NCBI GenBank assembly: GCA_947500755.1 | Contig: CANMTO010000001.1 | Location: forward strand, 120,793-184,792 | DNA: 64,000 bases | Source of the DNA: Flavobacteriales bacterium | GTDB lineage: Bacteria > Bacteroidota > Bacteroidia > Flavobacteriales_D > Crocinitomicaceae | Reading direction: 5' to 3' | Shown here: one piece after another, positions 56,478-64,000 of the stretch | Position numbering within the stretch: position 1 is the first letter of the stretch | Layout: each line of letters opens with the position of its first letter | Notes under the pieces: generated by a model | Seen by the model: the letters and a program-made list of their open reading frames with translations, nothing else | Database searches by the model: none | What the model was told of the DNA's origin: nothing | Made by a program: the position numbers and the translations under genes

Positions 56478-56523
56478 AGTCTCCTAATTTTACTATATTA
56501 GCCATCCTTAATTCAGAAAAACT

Positions 56524-58656
56524 ATGAAAAACATGAAACACACACTCTTAGCTATTGTCCTTTTTGTTGGGTTCTTTGTTCGAGCCGATGAAGGAATGTG
56601 GTTCTTAATGTTCATTGAGCGTTTGAACCAACGCGATATGGAAAAACTCGGCTTGCAATTAACCGCCGAAGAAATTTATAGCATCAACCATTCCAGTTTA
56701 AAGGATGCAGTTGTACAATTTAACGGAGGATGTACTGCAGAATTAATTTCATCACAAGGCCTAGTATTAACCAATCACCACTGCGGATATGATGCTATTG
56801 CTGAATTGTCTACCCCAGCAGTAGATCACTTAACCAATGGCTATTGGGCAGCAACAAAAGCAGATGAGCTGAAGCCAAAATCTCTGTTTGTTCGCTTCTT
56901 TGTTCGCATGAACGATGTTTCTACGCGAATTTTAGGAAAGGTAAATGATCAAATGACGGAAGCGGAACGCGAAAAAATCATTAAAGACGAGATTGCCTTG
57001 ATTGAAAAGGAAAACAGCGAAGGCGGAAAATATGTAGTGAATGTGCGGTCATTTTTTCAAGGCAATGAATACTATTATTTTGTATTTCAAGACTATAAAG
57101 ACGTTCGTTTGGTAGGCACACCTCCAAATTCAATTGGTAAGTTTGGTGGCGACACCGACAACTGGGAATGGCCACGTCATACCGGAGATTTTTCTATGTT
57201 CCGAATCTATGCTGACGCAAACGGTAATCCGGCTGAGTATTCTACAAGTAATGTTCCATTAACACCAAAAGTTCACTTGAAAGTAAATATTCAAGGGGTT
57301 AAAGAAGGGGATTTCGCCATGATTCTTGGTTTTCCGGGTAGAACTAACCGTTGGTTGCCTGCCTCAGGAATCGACCAAAATGTTAAGTATGCCTACCCTG
57401 CTTGGGTTGAAGCTTCCAAAACTGCCATGGATGCCATGAAGAATTATATGGATACCGACGATAACGTTCGCCTGAACTATGCCTCGAAATATGCGCGTTT
57501 AGCGAATTATTGGAAAAACCGTCAAGGAATGATTGATGCCTTAAGTAAATTCGGAACAGCGAAAACGAAAGCAGAAAATGAAGCGGCCTTTGATGCGTGG
57601 GCAAACAAACGCAAAAACAAGAAAGAGTACGGTAACGTTGTAAGTACCATTAATAAATACTACGCAGCAACCAATGAGAAGTCTCGTCATGATAACTACT
57701 TATCTATTTTATTGAGATCGTCAGAATTCGCTATGATTTCTAGAAATCTTGGAGCCAAGATGATGGAGTATGAAAAAGCGGATGCAGCTAAGAAGAAAGA
57801 ACTTCAAGCAGATTTACTTGCTGCAGTTGAAGAATTCTACAGTACGGTATCGTTACCAACCGAAAAAGACATCCTTTTAAATGGCCTTATGTTGTACATG
57901 ACCAAAGCGGGGTACAAACAACCGGCAGGTTTTGAGAGCCCGGATGCTGTTGCGATGCGTGTAACGAACATGTTAAGCACTTCGATATTTAGTTTCAAAG
58001 AAAAGGTGCTTTCATGGATAAACGGCGAAACCAAAAATAAGATTTCCACCGATCCAATGATGGTATTTTCTCAAGAACTAATTGCGCATATAAATGCAAA
58101 TACGCCAGAGATGATTCAGTTACAGGCTGATTACATGCAAGCCTATCGTAAATTGGTGAAAGGAATGCGTGAATCTGGTCTTAGTCCGGTGAAATATCCC
58201 GACGCTAACAGCACCATGCGTTTAACCTATGGCACCGTGAGCGCCTTGCCGGCAGATGGCCGCAATGACGCCAAAGTTAATTATTACACCACCTTGGAAG
58301 GTACCATTAAAAAATATAAGCCGAAAGATGAAGAATTCGACTTGCCACAGCAATTAATCGAGTTAAATAATACCAAGGATTTTGGTGAATATGGTGACAA
58401 AGCAGGTCATATGCCAGTAAACTTTCTAACGAATAATGACATTACTGGAGGAAACTCTGGATCACCGGTATTAAACGGTAAAGGAGAATTAATAGGATTG
58501 GCATTTGACGGCAACATTGAAGCCATGGCAGGTGACGTGATTTTTGATTCAAACCTACAGAAAACCATTAATGTAGATATCCGCTATGTATTGTTTATCA
58601 TCGATAAATTTTCGGGAGCGAAACACATTGTAGATGAAATGACCATCATCCGTTAA
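56524..58656 (+). CDS. S46 family dipeptidyl-peptidase (DPP7/DPP11 type)
   Basis: The 710-residue exported serine peptidase has a signal peptide (ends near VRAD) and the S46 chymotrypsin-like catalytic residues: His in GLVLTNHHCGYD (85/86), Asp222 in RHTGDFSMFR, and Ser645 in TGGNSGSPVLNG. Gly663, 18 residues after the nucleophile, sits where DPP11 has the Arg that selects acidic residues; a Gly points to DPP7-like cleavage after hydrophobic residues. It should release dipeptides from peptides in the periplasm for uptake. A hairpin terminator follows. Confidence 0.93.
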   Translation: MKNMKHTLLAIVLFVGFFVRADEGMWFLMFIERLNQRDMEKLGLQLTAEEIYSINHSSLKDAVVQFNGGCTAELISSQGLVLTNHHCGYDAIAELSTPAVDHLTNGYWAATKADELKPKSLFVRFFVRMNDVSTRILGKVNDQMTEAEREKIIKDEIALIEKENSEGGKYVVNVRSFFQGNEYYYFVFQDYKDVRLVGTPPNSIGKFGGDTDNWEWPRHTGDFSMFRIYADANGNPAEYSTSNVPLTPKVHLKVNIQGVKEGDFAMILGFPGRTNRWLPASGIDQNVKYAYPAWVEASKTAMDAMKNYMDTDDNVRLNYASKYARLANYWKNRQGMIDALSKFGTAKTKAENEAAFDAWANKRKNKKEYGNVVSTINKYYAATNEKSRHDNYLSILLRSSEFAMISRNLGAKMMEYEKADAAKKKELQADLLAAVEEFYSTVSLPTEKDILLNGLMLYMTKAGYKQPAGFESPDAVAMRVTNMLSTSIFSFKEKVLSWINGETKNKISTDPMMVFSQELIAHINANTPEMIQLQADYMQAYRKLVKGMRESGLSPVKYPDANSTMRLTYGTVSALPADGRNDAKVNYYTTLEGTIKKYKPKDEEFDLPQQLIELNNTKDFGEYGDKAGHMPVNFLTNNDITGGNSGSPVLNGKGELIGLAFDGNIEAMAGDVIFDSNLQKTINVDIRYVLFIIDKFSGAKHIVDEMTIIR

Positions 58657-58681
58657 TGGATTTCATTATTTAGCATTATTA

Positions 58682-58704
58682 GGCTCCCATTGGGGGCCTT
58701 TTTT
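58682..58704 (+). terminator. Rho-independent terminator of the S46 peptidase gene
   Basis: GGCTCCC and GGGGGCC pair around a 3-nt loop (one G-U), followed by six T. It ends 2 nt before the convergent aroB stop. Confidence 0.78.
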
Positions 58705-58705
58705 G

Positions 58706-59782
58706 TTAGTTGCCGTGTTGTGCAAGGAGGGATAAATGAAGTAAGGCCTCCCCTACTTCGGAGGGTAAAATTTCCGCATTGACCTGCGCCTTGCCAATCT
58801 CTTTCAATAAGACAAAATTCAAAACATTTCGCTCATTTTTCTTATCGTTTCGCATGAGTTCTATGAGTGTTTCTACAGCTTCCTCTGGAATTTCGAGCAT
58901 CGGGAAAATCCGAATGACGCATTGCTCAATTTCTCGATAAGCTTCTTGCGAGAGCACTCCCCGTTTGTAAGAAATATAACTTTCACCGATCATTCCCAAT
59001 GCAACGGCATGACCATGGGCGATGGGTTTTTTAGACAGGAAATAGGATTCCAAGGCGTGTCCCAGGCTGTGACCAAAATTCAACAATTTTCGTAGTCCTT
59101 TTTCAGTTGGATCGGCCTCTACTACCTGTTTTTTAAGTTCGATGGATCGAATGACGTGTTGGATTTGTATTAATTCTTCCTCAGAATTCAACGATTTCAA
59201 CTGATTCCAATAGCTACTATCAAGAATAAGGGCATGTTTAAGCATTTCAGCGTAACCATTAAAAATTTCTTCTGGTGGTAGCGTTTCTAAAAATCCTGCA
59301 TCCACGAAAATAGCCTTTGGCTGGGTAATGGTTCCAATGATGTTTTTAAGCCCATTAAGGTCTACCCCATTTTTTCCACCAATAGCGGCATCTACCATAC
59401 CCATCAATGATGTTGGAATATGAATAAAATCAATCCCACGCTTATACACCGAAGCGATAAAGCCACCAAGGTCAGTTACCACGCCACCCCCTAAATTAAT
59501 CACCAAATCGTTTCGATTTATATGATAATCCAGCATGGCTGACCACACCTGGTAGCAAACCTCTAAGGCTTTATTTTCCTCTCCCGTTGGTAATAACATG
59601 ATTTCTGCATCTTCCAAAGAAGGAAAAGCTGTGAGCAAATACTCGAGGCAACAATCGTGCGTGTTTTCATCCACAATAATTACTTTTTTGCACATGCTGT
59701 AATCCTCCAGCAACTCCTTAAACGGATGAGCCTCAAGCGTTCCAATATGAATTGGAGTCCCATTAAATTGGATGGTCAACAT
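58706..59782 (-). CDS. aroB: 3-dehydroquinate synthase
   Basis: The 358-residue enzyme has the NAD-binding and metal motifs: NLGGGVVTDLGGFIASVYKR, FIHIPTSLMGMVDAAIGGKN, ALILDSSYW, LLNFGHSLGHALESY and PIAHGHAVALGM. It makes 3-dehydroquinate in the shikimate pathway. The -7 element TACCTTTG ends 4 nt before the ATG, giving an almost leaderless transcript. Confidence 0.95.
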   Translation of the reverse strand: MLTIQFNGTPIHIGTLEAHPFKELLEDYSMCKKVIIVDENTHDCCLEYLLTAFPSLEDAEIMLLPTGEENKALEVCYQVWSAMLDYHINRNDLVINLGGGVVTDLGGFIASVYKRGIDFIHIPTSLMGMVDAAIGGKNGVDLNGLKNIIGTITQPKAIFVDAGFLETLPPEEIFNGYAEMLKHALILDSSYWNQLKSLNSEEELIQIQHVIRSIELKKQVVEADPTEKGLRKLLNFGHSLGHALESYFLSKKPIAHGHAVALGMIGESYISYKRGVLSQEAYREIEQCVIRIFPMLEIPEEAVETLIELMRNDKKNERNVLNFVLLKEIGKAQVNAEILPSEVGEALLHLSLLAQHGN

Positions 59783-59786
59783 GGAA

Positions 59787-59794
59787 CAAAGGTA
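59787..59794 (-). promoter_or_regulatory. Candidate -7 promoter element of aroB
   Basis: TACCTTTG on the minus strand ends 4 nt before the ATG at 59782, in the 59-bp divergent spacer shared with proline dehydrogenase. Confidence 0.5.
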
Positions 59795-59830
59795 TTAAAC
59801 TTTATGCCGCGTAGAGTGACAAAAAAGCGT

Positions 59831-59838
59831 TAATTTTG
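59831..59838 (+). promoter_or_regulatory. Candidate -7 promoter element of proline dehydrogenase
   Basis: TAATTTTG ends 3 nt before the ATG at 59842. It overlaps the alternative TTG start at 59836, which is therefore unlikely. Confidence 0.5.
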
Positions 59839-59841
59839 CAT

Positions 59842-61011
59842 ATGTTAGATTTTTCAAACACCAAAATCGCCTTTAAATCCAAATCGGATAGTGACTTAAA
59901 ACGTGGCTATTTACTCTTCAAAGTCATTTCCTCTCCGCGTATTGTAAGTTTTGGTAAATGGGTAACAAACCTAGCTTTAGCCCTTCGATTACCGATATCT
60001 GGCCTTATAAAAGCAACCATATTTAAGCAATTTTGTGGTGGAGAAACCATTCAAGCGTGTGAGGGTCGAATCAATGAACTAGCCGCCTTTGGGGTTGGAA
60101 CCATTTTAGATTATTCGGTAGAAGGTAAAACTTCCGATGAAGATTTTGAACACACCACGGAACTCATTATTTCAACAATACGCATGGCTAAAGGCTCGAA
60201 ATCCATTCCCTTTGCCGTTTTTAAATTGTCGGGAATTGGTCGCTTTGAACTGCTTGAAATCGCATCAGACCCTTCCAAATCCCCGACTGCTCAGATTTCA
60301 GCAGACATTGCAGCGCTAAAATCCCGATTTCAACGAATCTGTGACGCTGCTGCATCAGATCAGGTGCGTTTATTTATCGATGCGGAAGAAACCTGGATTC
60401 AACCGGTATTGGATGCATGGACTTTCGAAATGATGTGTAAGTACAATACCCAGCGTGCGATAATTTACAATACCGTCCAGATGTATCGACACGACCGTTT
60501 GGCTTTTCTAAAGGCACAGGGTGAAGCGGCTAAAGCGCAGGGAATTATTTATGGGGTAAAATTAGTACGTGGGGCCTACATGGAAAAAGAACGCGAGCGC
60601 GCGAAACACATGGGTTACCCCTCCCCGATTCAACCGGATAAAGCTACTTCCGACCGCGACTACAACGATGCCTTACGATTTATGGTCGCACATCACGCTC
60701 ACTTTGCACTGTGTGCGGGATCTCACAACGAAGAAAGTTCCCTACTTCTCACTCAATTAATGGCAGAGGAAAATGTTGATCCCACCAATGAAAAGTTCTT
60801 TTTTGCACAGCTTTTGGGCATGAGCGATCACATCTCATACAATTTGGCGAATGAGGGCTATAATGTGGCAAAATACGTTCCTTTTGGCCCGGTAAAAGAG
60901 GTCCTGCCCTATTTATTGCGTCGTGCTGATGAAAACACTTCAGTAGCTGGTCAAACCGGACGTGAATTAGGATTAATTAGCGCAGAACTTAAGCGGCGAA
61001 AAGGCAAATAG
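59842..61011 (+). CDS. Proline dehydrogenase
   Basis: The 389-residue FAD enzyme is of the PRODH TIM-barrel family: ILDYSVEGKTSDEDFEHTTE, PFAVFKLSGI, RLFIDAEETWIQPVLD, GVKLVRGAYMEKERERA, CAGSHNEESS and YLLRRADENTSV. It oxidises proline to pyrroline-5-carboxylate and passes electrons to the membrane. There is no fused P5C dehydrogenase domain. Start ATG 59842. Confidence 0.93.
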   Translation: MLDFSNTKIAFKSKSDSDLKRGYLLFKVISSPRIVSFGKWVTNLALALRLPISGLIKATIFKQFCGGETIQACEGRINELAAFGVGTILDYSVEGKTSDEDFEHTTELIISTIRMAKGSKSIPFAVFKLSGIGRFELLEIASDPSKSPTAQISADIAALKSRFQRICDAAASDQVRLFIDAEETWIQPVLDAWTFEMMCKYNTQRAIIYNTVQMYRHDRLAFLKAQGEAAKAQGIIYGVKLVRGAYMEKERERAKHMGYPSPIQPDKATSDRDYNDALRFMVAHHAHFALCAGSHNEESSLLLTQLMAEENVDPTNEKFFFAQLLGMSDHISYNLANEGYNVAKYVPFGPVKEVLPYLLRRADENTSVAGQTGRELGLISAELKRRKGK

Positions 61012-61118
61012 AAAGGCTATGTTATATTATTGAAGGGACTGTCTTCTTTGGATAAATGTTAAGTGTGTCATCGAAAATAACCAGAATTACACTAATCCAT
61101 TTTAGGTTCACATCATCG

Positions 61119-61925
61119 CTACTTCGACCGTTCATCGAACTTGGCCATATTTTTCTGAATAATCCACTCTACCAATCCTGGAGATAGTTTATTGAGCAAT
61201 TGGTTGATTTTACCAATGAACGTAAGCGTTTTGATGAATTTACGCTTGCGAATCATATGCAGTGCAGCCTTAGAAACTGTGGTCATTGTGCTTACCCCTC
61301 TACCAGATCGAGGACTTAACAACCTTGGGTTTCCATCCGGACCAAGAACTTCTTTATCGTGCGCTACCTCAGTAATTCCTACTAAAAGCAAGCCTGCATA
61401 AACTCCGTTTTTTTTCTCTTCTATTCGAATTGACTCTACAAAGGCACGCAGCGTCATTTTAGAGGCCGAATAAGGCCCTAAACCCGGTAGCCCACGAATG
61501 CCCGCAAGGCTAGAAATAAACAAAACGCCACCTTTTTCTAAGCGCAACGCGGGTAAGGCCATTATGGTTGGAAAGACAGTGCCGTAAACATTACTCTCAA
61601 AAATGGCTTTGATTACTTTAGGCTCCAACTCACCCACATTTCCGCGGCTTGAAATCCCAACGTTATTGATTAAGTAAGTGATTTTCCCAAAAGATTCCAG
61701 AGCAAAGTCAATTAAGGATCTCGCTCCTTCCTCGGTAGAAACATCGGCATTTATTGCGACCACATTCGCACTAACATGCTTGAGTTCTCCCAGGGTTTCG
61801 GAAAGACGTTCAGAATTTCTTCCATTAAGCACGATAGAAGCCCCTTCTTTCGCAAACGCGAGAGCAATCGCTTTACCAATACCCCGACTTGAGCCCGTGA
61901 CAACAACAACGGATCCGTTAAACAT
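61119..61925 (-). CDS. SDR family oxidoreductase
   Basis: The 268-residue Rossmann enzyme has VVVTGSSRGIGKAIALAFAK, NGRN, the NADP-type Arg, NNVGISSRG, the active site Ser in FISSLAGIRGLPG and YSASK. A C-terminal helix (about 240-268) is basic and may contact membranes. The substrate is unknown. It is the last of three coupled genes (8-nt overlap with the CPBP-like gene). Confidence 0.9.
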   Translation of the reverse strand: MFNGSVVVVTGSSRGIGKAIALAFAKEGASIVLNGRNSERLSETLGELKHVSANVVAINADVSTEEGARSLIDFALESFGKITYLINNVGISSRGNVGELEPKVIKAIFESNVYGTVFPTIMALPALRLEKGGVLFISSLAGIRGLPGLGPYSASKMTLRAFVESIRIEEKKNGVYAGLLLVGITEVAHDKEVLGPDGNPRLLSPRSGRGVSTMTTVSKAALHMIRKRKFIKTLTFIGKINQLLNKLSPGLVEWIIQKNMAKFDERSK

Positions 61926-62673
61926 CGTTTTTTCGCGAATTATAATGGATGTCTGGATGGAATTTTAGAGCTGTTAGGCTATTGGTCCACGCCAACGCGA
62001 CATGGACAAAAATGGCAATCCAAAGGGTACCTGTTTGTAAGGTAAGAATGCAGAGTACTATTCCTAGGGGTACTGCTCCAATGGTTTCTTCTATACCTTT
62101 TGGGATGTGCGTAGCGGCGTACAGGGCCACATTAATAGCAATGGCAGGCCACAATCCAACTAACTGATAAATTGGAAACAATAAGGTTCCTCGGAATAAA
62201 ACCTCATATCCTACCAAATAAATAAACCATCCGAATAAATTCAAATAGAAGGTTCTTTTACTCCACTGCTTGGTACGAATTTGTGGATAGTTTAATAAGT
62301 TCTTAGGTTTTTTGGCGGAAAAATATGCCAAGGGAATCACAGCAATAGAAAGCAAAACAATCCATAAAAGGCTTAGCATGCTGGTTTCGGGGATGATAGT
62401 AAACCCAAAGTAAGCGAGGGAAGTACTTGGAAATAGCATTAACATGGCTATCAAGGGTAACAAACCCATGGCTACAAAACCTACCACCTTGGTGAAGAAA
62501 ATATGGTTGGTATTATCCATGTTGGTGTCGGTTTCCTGATAGAAACGCTTTTTAATGGCTCCAGATTTTGAAATAAACCAAAATGTACTAAAACCAACAA
62601 GCGTCAGCAGAATGGGAACGCTTAAAAACCATGCGTTGTTTGGAAGACTAAAATCTATGGGGATTGCGTTCAT
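61918..62673 (-). CDS. CPBP-like intramembrane protein with altered protease motif
   Basis: The 251-residue multi-pass protein resembles CPBP (CAAX-type) intramembrane peptidases. The motif EExxxR reads YEVLFR, so the first conserved glutamate is a tyrosine. The second-motif region ALYAATHIPKG has its His, and IFVHVALAWTN the third. Loss of the first Glu suggests it may be inactive or modified. It is coupled by a 4-nt overlap to the upstream epimerase and by an 8-nt overlap to the SDR gene. Confidence 0.8.
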   Translation of the reverse strand: MNAIPIDFSLPNNAWFLSVPILLTLVGFSTFWFISKSGAIKKRFYQETDTNMDNTNHIFFTKVVGFVAMGLLPLIAMLMLFPSTSLAYFGFTIIPETSMLSLLWIVLLSIAVIPLAYFSAKKPKNLLNYPQIRTKQWSKRTFYLNLFGWFIYLVGYEVLFRGTLLFPIYQLVGLWPAIAINVALYAATHIPKGIEETIGAVPLGIVLCILTLQTGTLWIAIFVHVALAWTNSLTALKFHPDIHYNSRKNDV

Positions 62674-63668
62674 GTGCGGTCAAGATAAGCATTTTCCTCC
62701 CACCAAGTTAAGCAGTGGTTCACCGATTCTTTGATTGGGGTAGCAGGCATGCCCAATTCTTTGCGTGCCTTTTCTGGCGAATAGAATTGTTTCTCCAAGG
62801 CCAATTTCGCCATGGAATAACTGAATTTGGGAGGACGTCGAGTAATACGTGCGGCAACCGATGCTAAAAACCCAATGCAAAGCAAGATTGCCGGAGAAAT
62901 ACTGCGCACCTTAAATGGTTTATTTCTGGCATCGCATGCGATTTTTAAAAACGATCCAAAGGATAGGTTTTCGTTCCCAGCAATGTAACATTCACCAACG
63001 CGCCCGCGGGTAATTGCATTTACCACAGCAAGGGCAACATCGCCTGAAAACACGAAATTCTTTCCTCCAGATGGATAGCCAGGCAAATTATCACGGTATA
63101 ACTCAAGAATCATTTTTCCTGAGGTAGGACCTGAATCGAAGGGACCAATCATGTATGTGGGGTTAACGATGATGATGGGCAAGCCCTCTGTGTTGAATTT
63201 ATTCAACAGGTATTGTTGCGCCGCATATTTGCTGTCGATGTAGTCCAACTTAAATTGATCGCCTTGAAAAGGGCTATGTTCAGTTCCAGGAGTAGTTATT
63301 GATCCATGATGAAAGGAATTGGCGGTGCCAATTTGAATGAATCGTTTTATTTGAAATTGAGCAACAAGCGAAGCGATGTTTTTTACGCCCTCAAAATTTA
63401 CGCGTTGAATGATCGGTAATCTTCTTGGCCACAGCGTAGTATTGGCCGCAACATTAATCACGTACTGACATCCGTCCATGGCACGCGAGAGGGAATCTAC
63501 CTCTAAAATATCCCCGTAAAACACTTCAATGGGTAAGCCCTGTAAGGTATTCGTGTTCCTTCCCGGCATAATAAAAGCCCTGACCGCGTATCCCTGTTGG
63601 AGAGCAACTCTACAAATACTCGCACCGAGCATGCCATCTGCTCCAGTAATTAAAATCAGTTCGGTCAT
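62670..63668 (-). CDS. NAD(P)-dependent epimerase/dehydratase (extended SDR)
   Basis: The 332-residue protein has the Rossmann start LITGADGMLGASICRVALQQ, the VINVAANTTLWPRR segment, FIQIGTANSFHHG, and active-site YIDSKYAAQ. It resembles dihydroflavonol-reductase or 3-beta-hydroxysteroid-dehydrogenase type reductases; the substrate is unknown. First of three coupled minus-strand genes; no convincing -7 element was seen upstream. Confidence 0.88.
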   Translation of the reverse strand: MTELILITGADGMLGASICRVALQQGYAVRAFIMPGRNTNTLQGLPIEVFYGDILEVDSLSRAMDGCQYVINVAANTTLWPRRLPIIQRVNFEGVKNIASLVAQFQIKRFIQIGTANSFHHGSITTPGTEHSPFQGDQFKLDYIDSKYAAQQYLLNKFNTEGLPIIIVNPTYMIGPFDSGPTSGKMILELYRDNLPGYPSGGKNFVFSGDVALAVVNAITRGRVGECYIAGNENLSFGSFLKIACDARNKPFKVRSISPAILLCIGFLASVAARITRRPPKFSYSMAKLALEKQFYSPEKARKELGMPATPIKESVNHCLTWWEENAYLDRT

Positions 63669-63848
63669 CTCTTGCGCGGCTAGTCTATGGTTACCCTTAA
63701 TTGAGTTAAAATCGACGCGAAATTAATGAAATTATATTGAAACTTGGTGAAAGCAATCCCTTTTCGCGTGTGTTTATTGGGTGCTGGGTACAAATATCTA
63801 TCCCCAGTAATCAGTAGAAAATAGTTTAACCAATATTAATTCGATTAC
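63669..63848. other. Gene-free stretch left of the attC-like element
   Basis: This is 180 bp without a supported gene, RNA or clear promoter. It is flanked by the epimerase start and the inverted-repeat element. Confidence 0.5.
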
Positions 63849-63930
63849 AAATAACGTTTTGCGTGTAGGCGATGTTGCCTTGTGTTGCGCCTGCGGCAAG
63901 GCAATATTGCTTACACGCTGTTAGCGGTAT
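63849..63930 (-). repeat. attC-like imperfect inverted repeat
   Basis: Arms of 22 nt (63861-63882 and 63897-63918) pair with three mismatches, all G-U-compatible on one strand, around a 14-nt loop. Outside the arms lie AAC at 63853-63855 and GTT at 63920-63922. Read on the minus strand, the element starts with CTAAC and ends with CGTTA, like R-boxes of integron attC sites, and it lies 11 nt behind the stop of a gene on the same strand. No integrase gene is in the window, and the boxes do not match the RYYYAAC/GTTRRRY consensus fully. Confidence 0.5.
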
Positions 63931-63940
63931 GTACTTTCAG

Positions 63941-64000
63941 TCATCTATTTTAAATTTTTCAATGTTGAATTCTAAGGTGTGATTGCTATCAAGGTTTTCA
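63941..64000 (-). CDS. C-terminal end of an unrecognised protein (partial, cut by right edge)
   Basis: The frame is open from the right edge to TGA at 63941-63943, ending ...HTLEFNIEKFKIDD. Only 19-20 residues are visible, so no family can be named. The position directly before the attC-like repeat is that of an integron cassette gene. Confidence 0.35.

Noticed and set aside
61012..61118. Possible terminator between convergent proline dehydrogenase and SDR genes
   Set aside because: I found no stable hairpin followed by a T run on either strand.

Overview
The window comes from a chromosome of the phylum Bacteroidota, most probably a Flavobacteriales-type organism. Four signs support this: a PorP/SprF protein of the type IX secretion system (T9SS); T9SS C-terminal sorting tails on five secreted proteins; the Bacteroidota -7 promoter element TAnnTTTG in front of many genes; and family-restricted neighbours (DUF3276, DUF4835, GSCFA, an Rpb6-like RpoZ, GldI-like lipoproteins). 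Genus and family cannot be fixed from the sequence alone. Nearly everything is chromosomal housekeeping with normal gene density. There is no prophage, transposase or CRISPR array.

Layout. 1-3324: a minus-strand unit of an ECF sigma factor, an unusual fusion (cytoplasmic anti-sigma-like domain, one membrane helix, long linker, PorP/SprF-like beta-barrel) and a free-standing PorP/SprF protein. 3402-13037: a starch/maltose locus with a divergent NrtR/AraR-type Nudix regulator, then a sugar kinase-like ATPase, a periplasmic alpha-amylase, an MFS sugar transporter, beta-phosphoglucomutase, a GH65 phosphorylase and a T9SS-exported alpha-amylase. 13039-17118: an S1/P1-like hydrolase, ComB, an unrecognised membrane protein with zinc-ribbon-like cysteines, and a nitroreductase. 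17184-28705: two very large T9SS cargo genes. They share a near-identical sorting tail and an identical terminator hairpin. One carries five near-identical 210-bp repeats plus a sixth degenerate one; the other carries four glycine-rich domains, two of them resembling the ALK/LTK glycine-rich domain. 29044-35712: tRNA-Val, a PUR-like protein, a lytic transglycosylase, MiaA, a thioredoxin-like protein, NrnA and two FKBP lipoproteins. 35738-42573: an envelope/core operon (M23-LysM, BamD, RpoZ, CoaBC, DUF4835, RecN, GSCFA). 42574-47944: a minus operon pyrG-yidC-fsa-DUF4268 and a small T9SS cargo gene. 48011-49892: a gamma-carbonic anhydrase-like protein and a T9SS esterase, divergent. 50017-56477: overlapping genes MutS2, PabB, TilS, an RsmF-like enzyme and a Crp-family regulator. 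56524-61011: an S46 dipeptidyl-peptidase, AroB and proline dehydrogenase. 61119-63668: a coupled minus trio (epimerase, CPBP-like membrane protein, SDR). The right edge holds an attC-like inverted repeat just behind the stop of a truncated gene.

How the genes work together. The amylase/MFS/GH65/pgmB chain predicts surface and periplasmic starch cleavage, maltose import, phosphorolysis to glucose plus beta-glucose-1-phosphate, and conversion to glucose-6-phosphate. The most novel candidate system is the sigma/anti-sigma-PorP fusion/PorP unit. It looks as though it could couple the state of the outer membrane or T9SS directly to an ECF sigma factor through one envelope-spanning protein. Many -7 elements lie only 4-8 nt before the start codon, which suggests leaderless or nearly leaderless mRNAs are common here.
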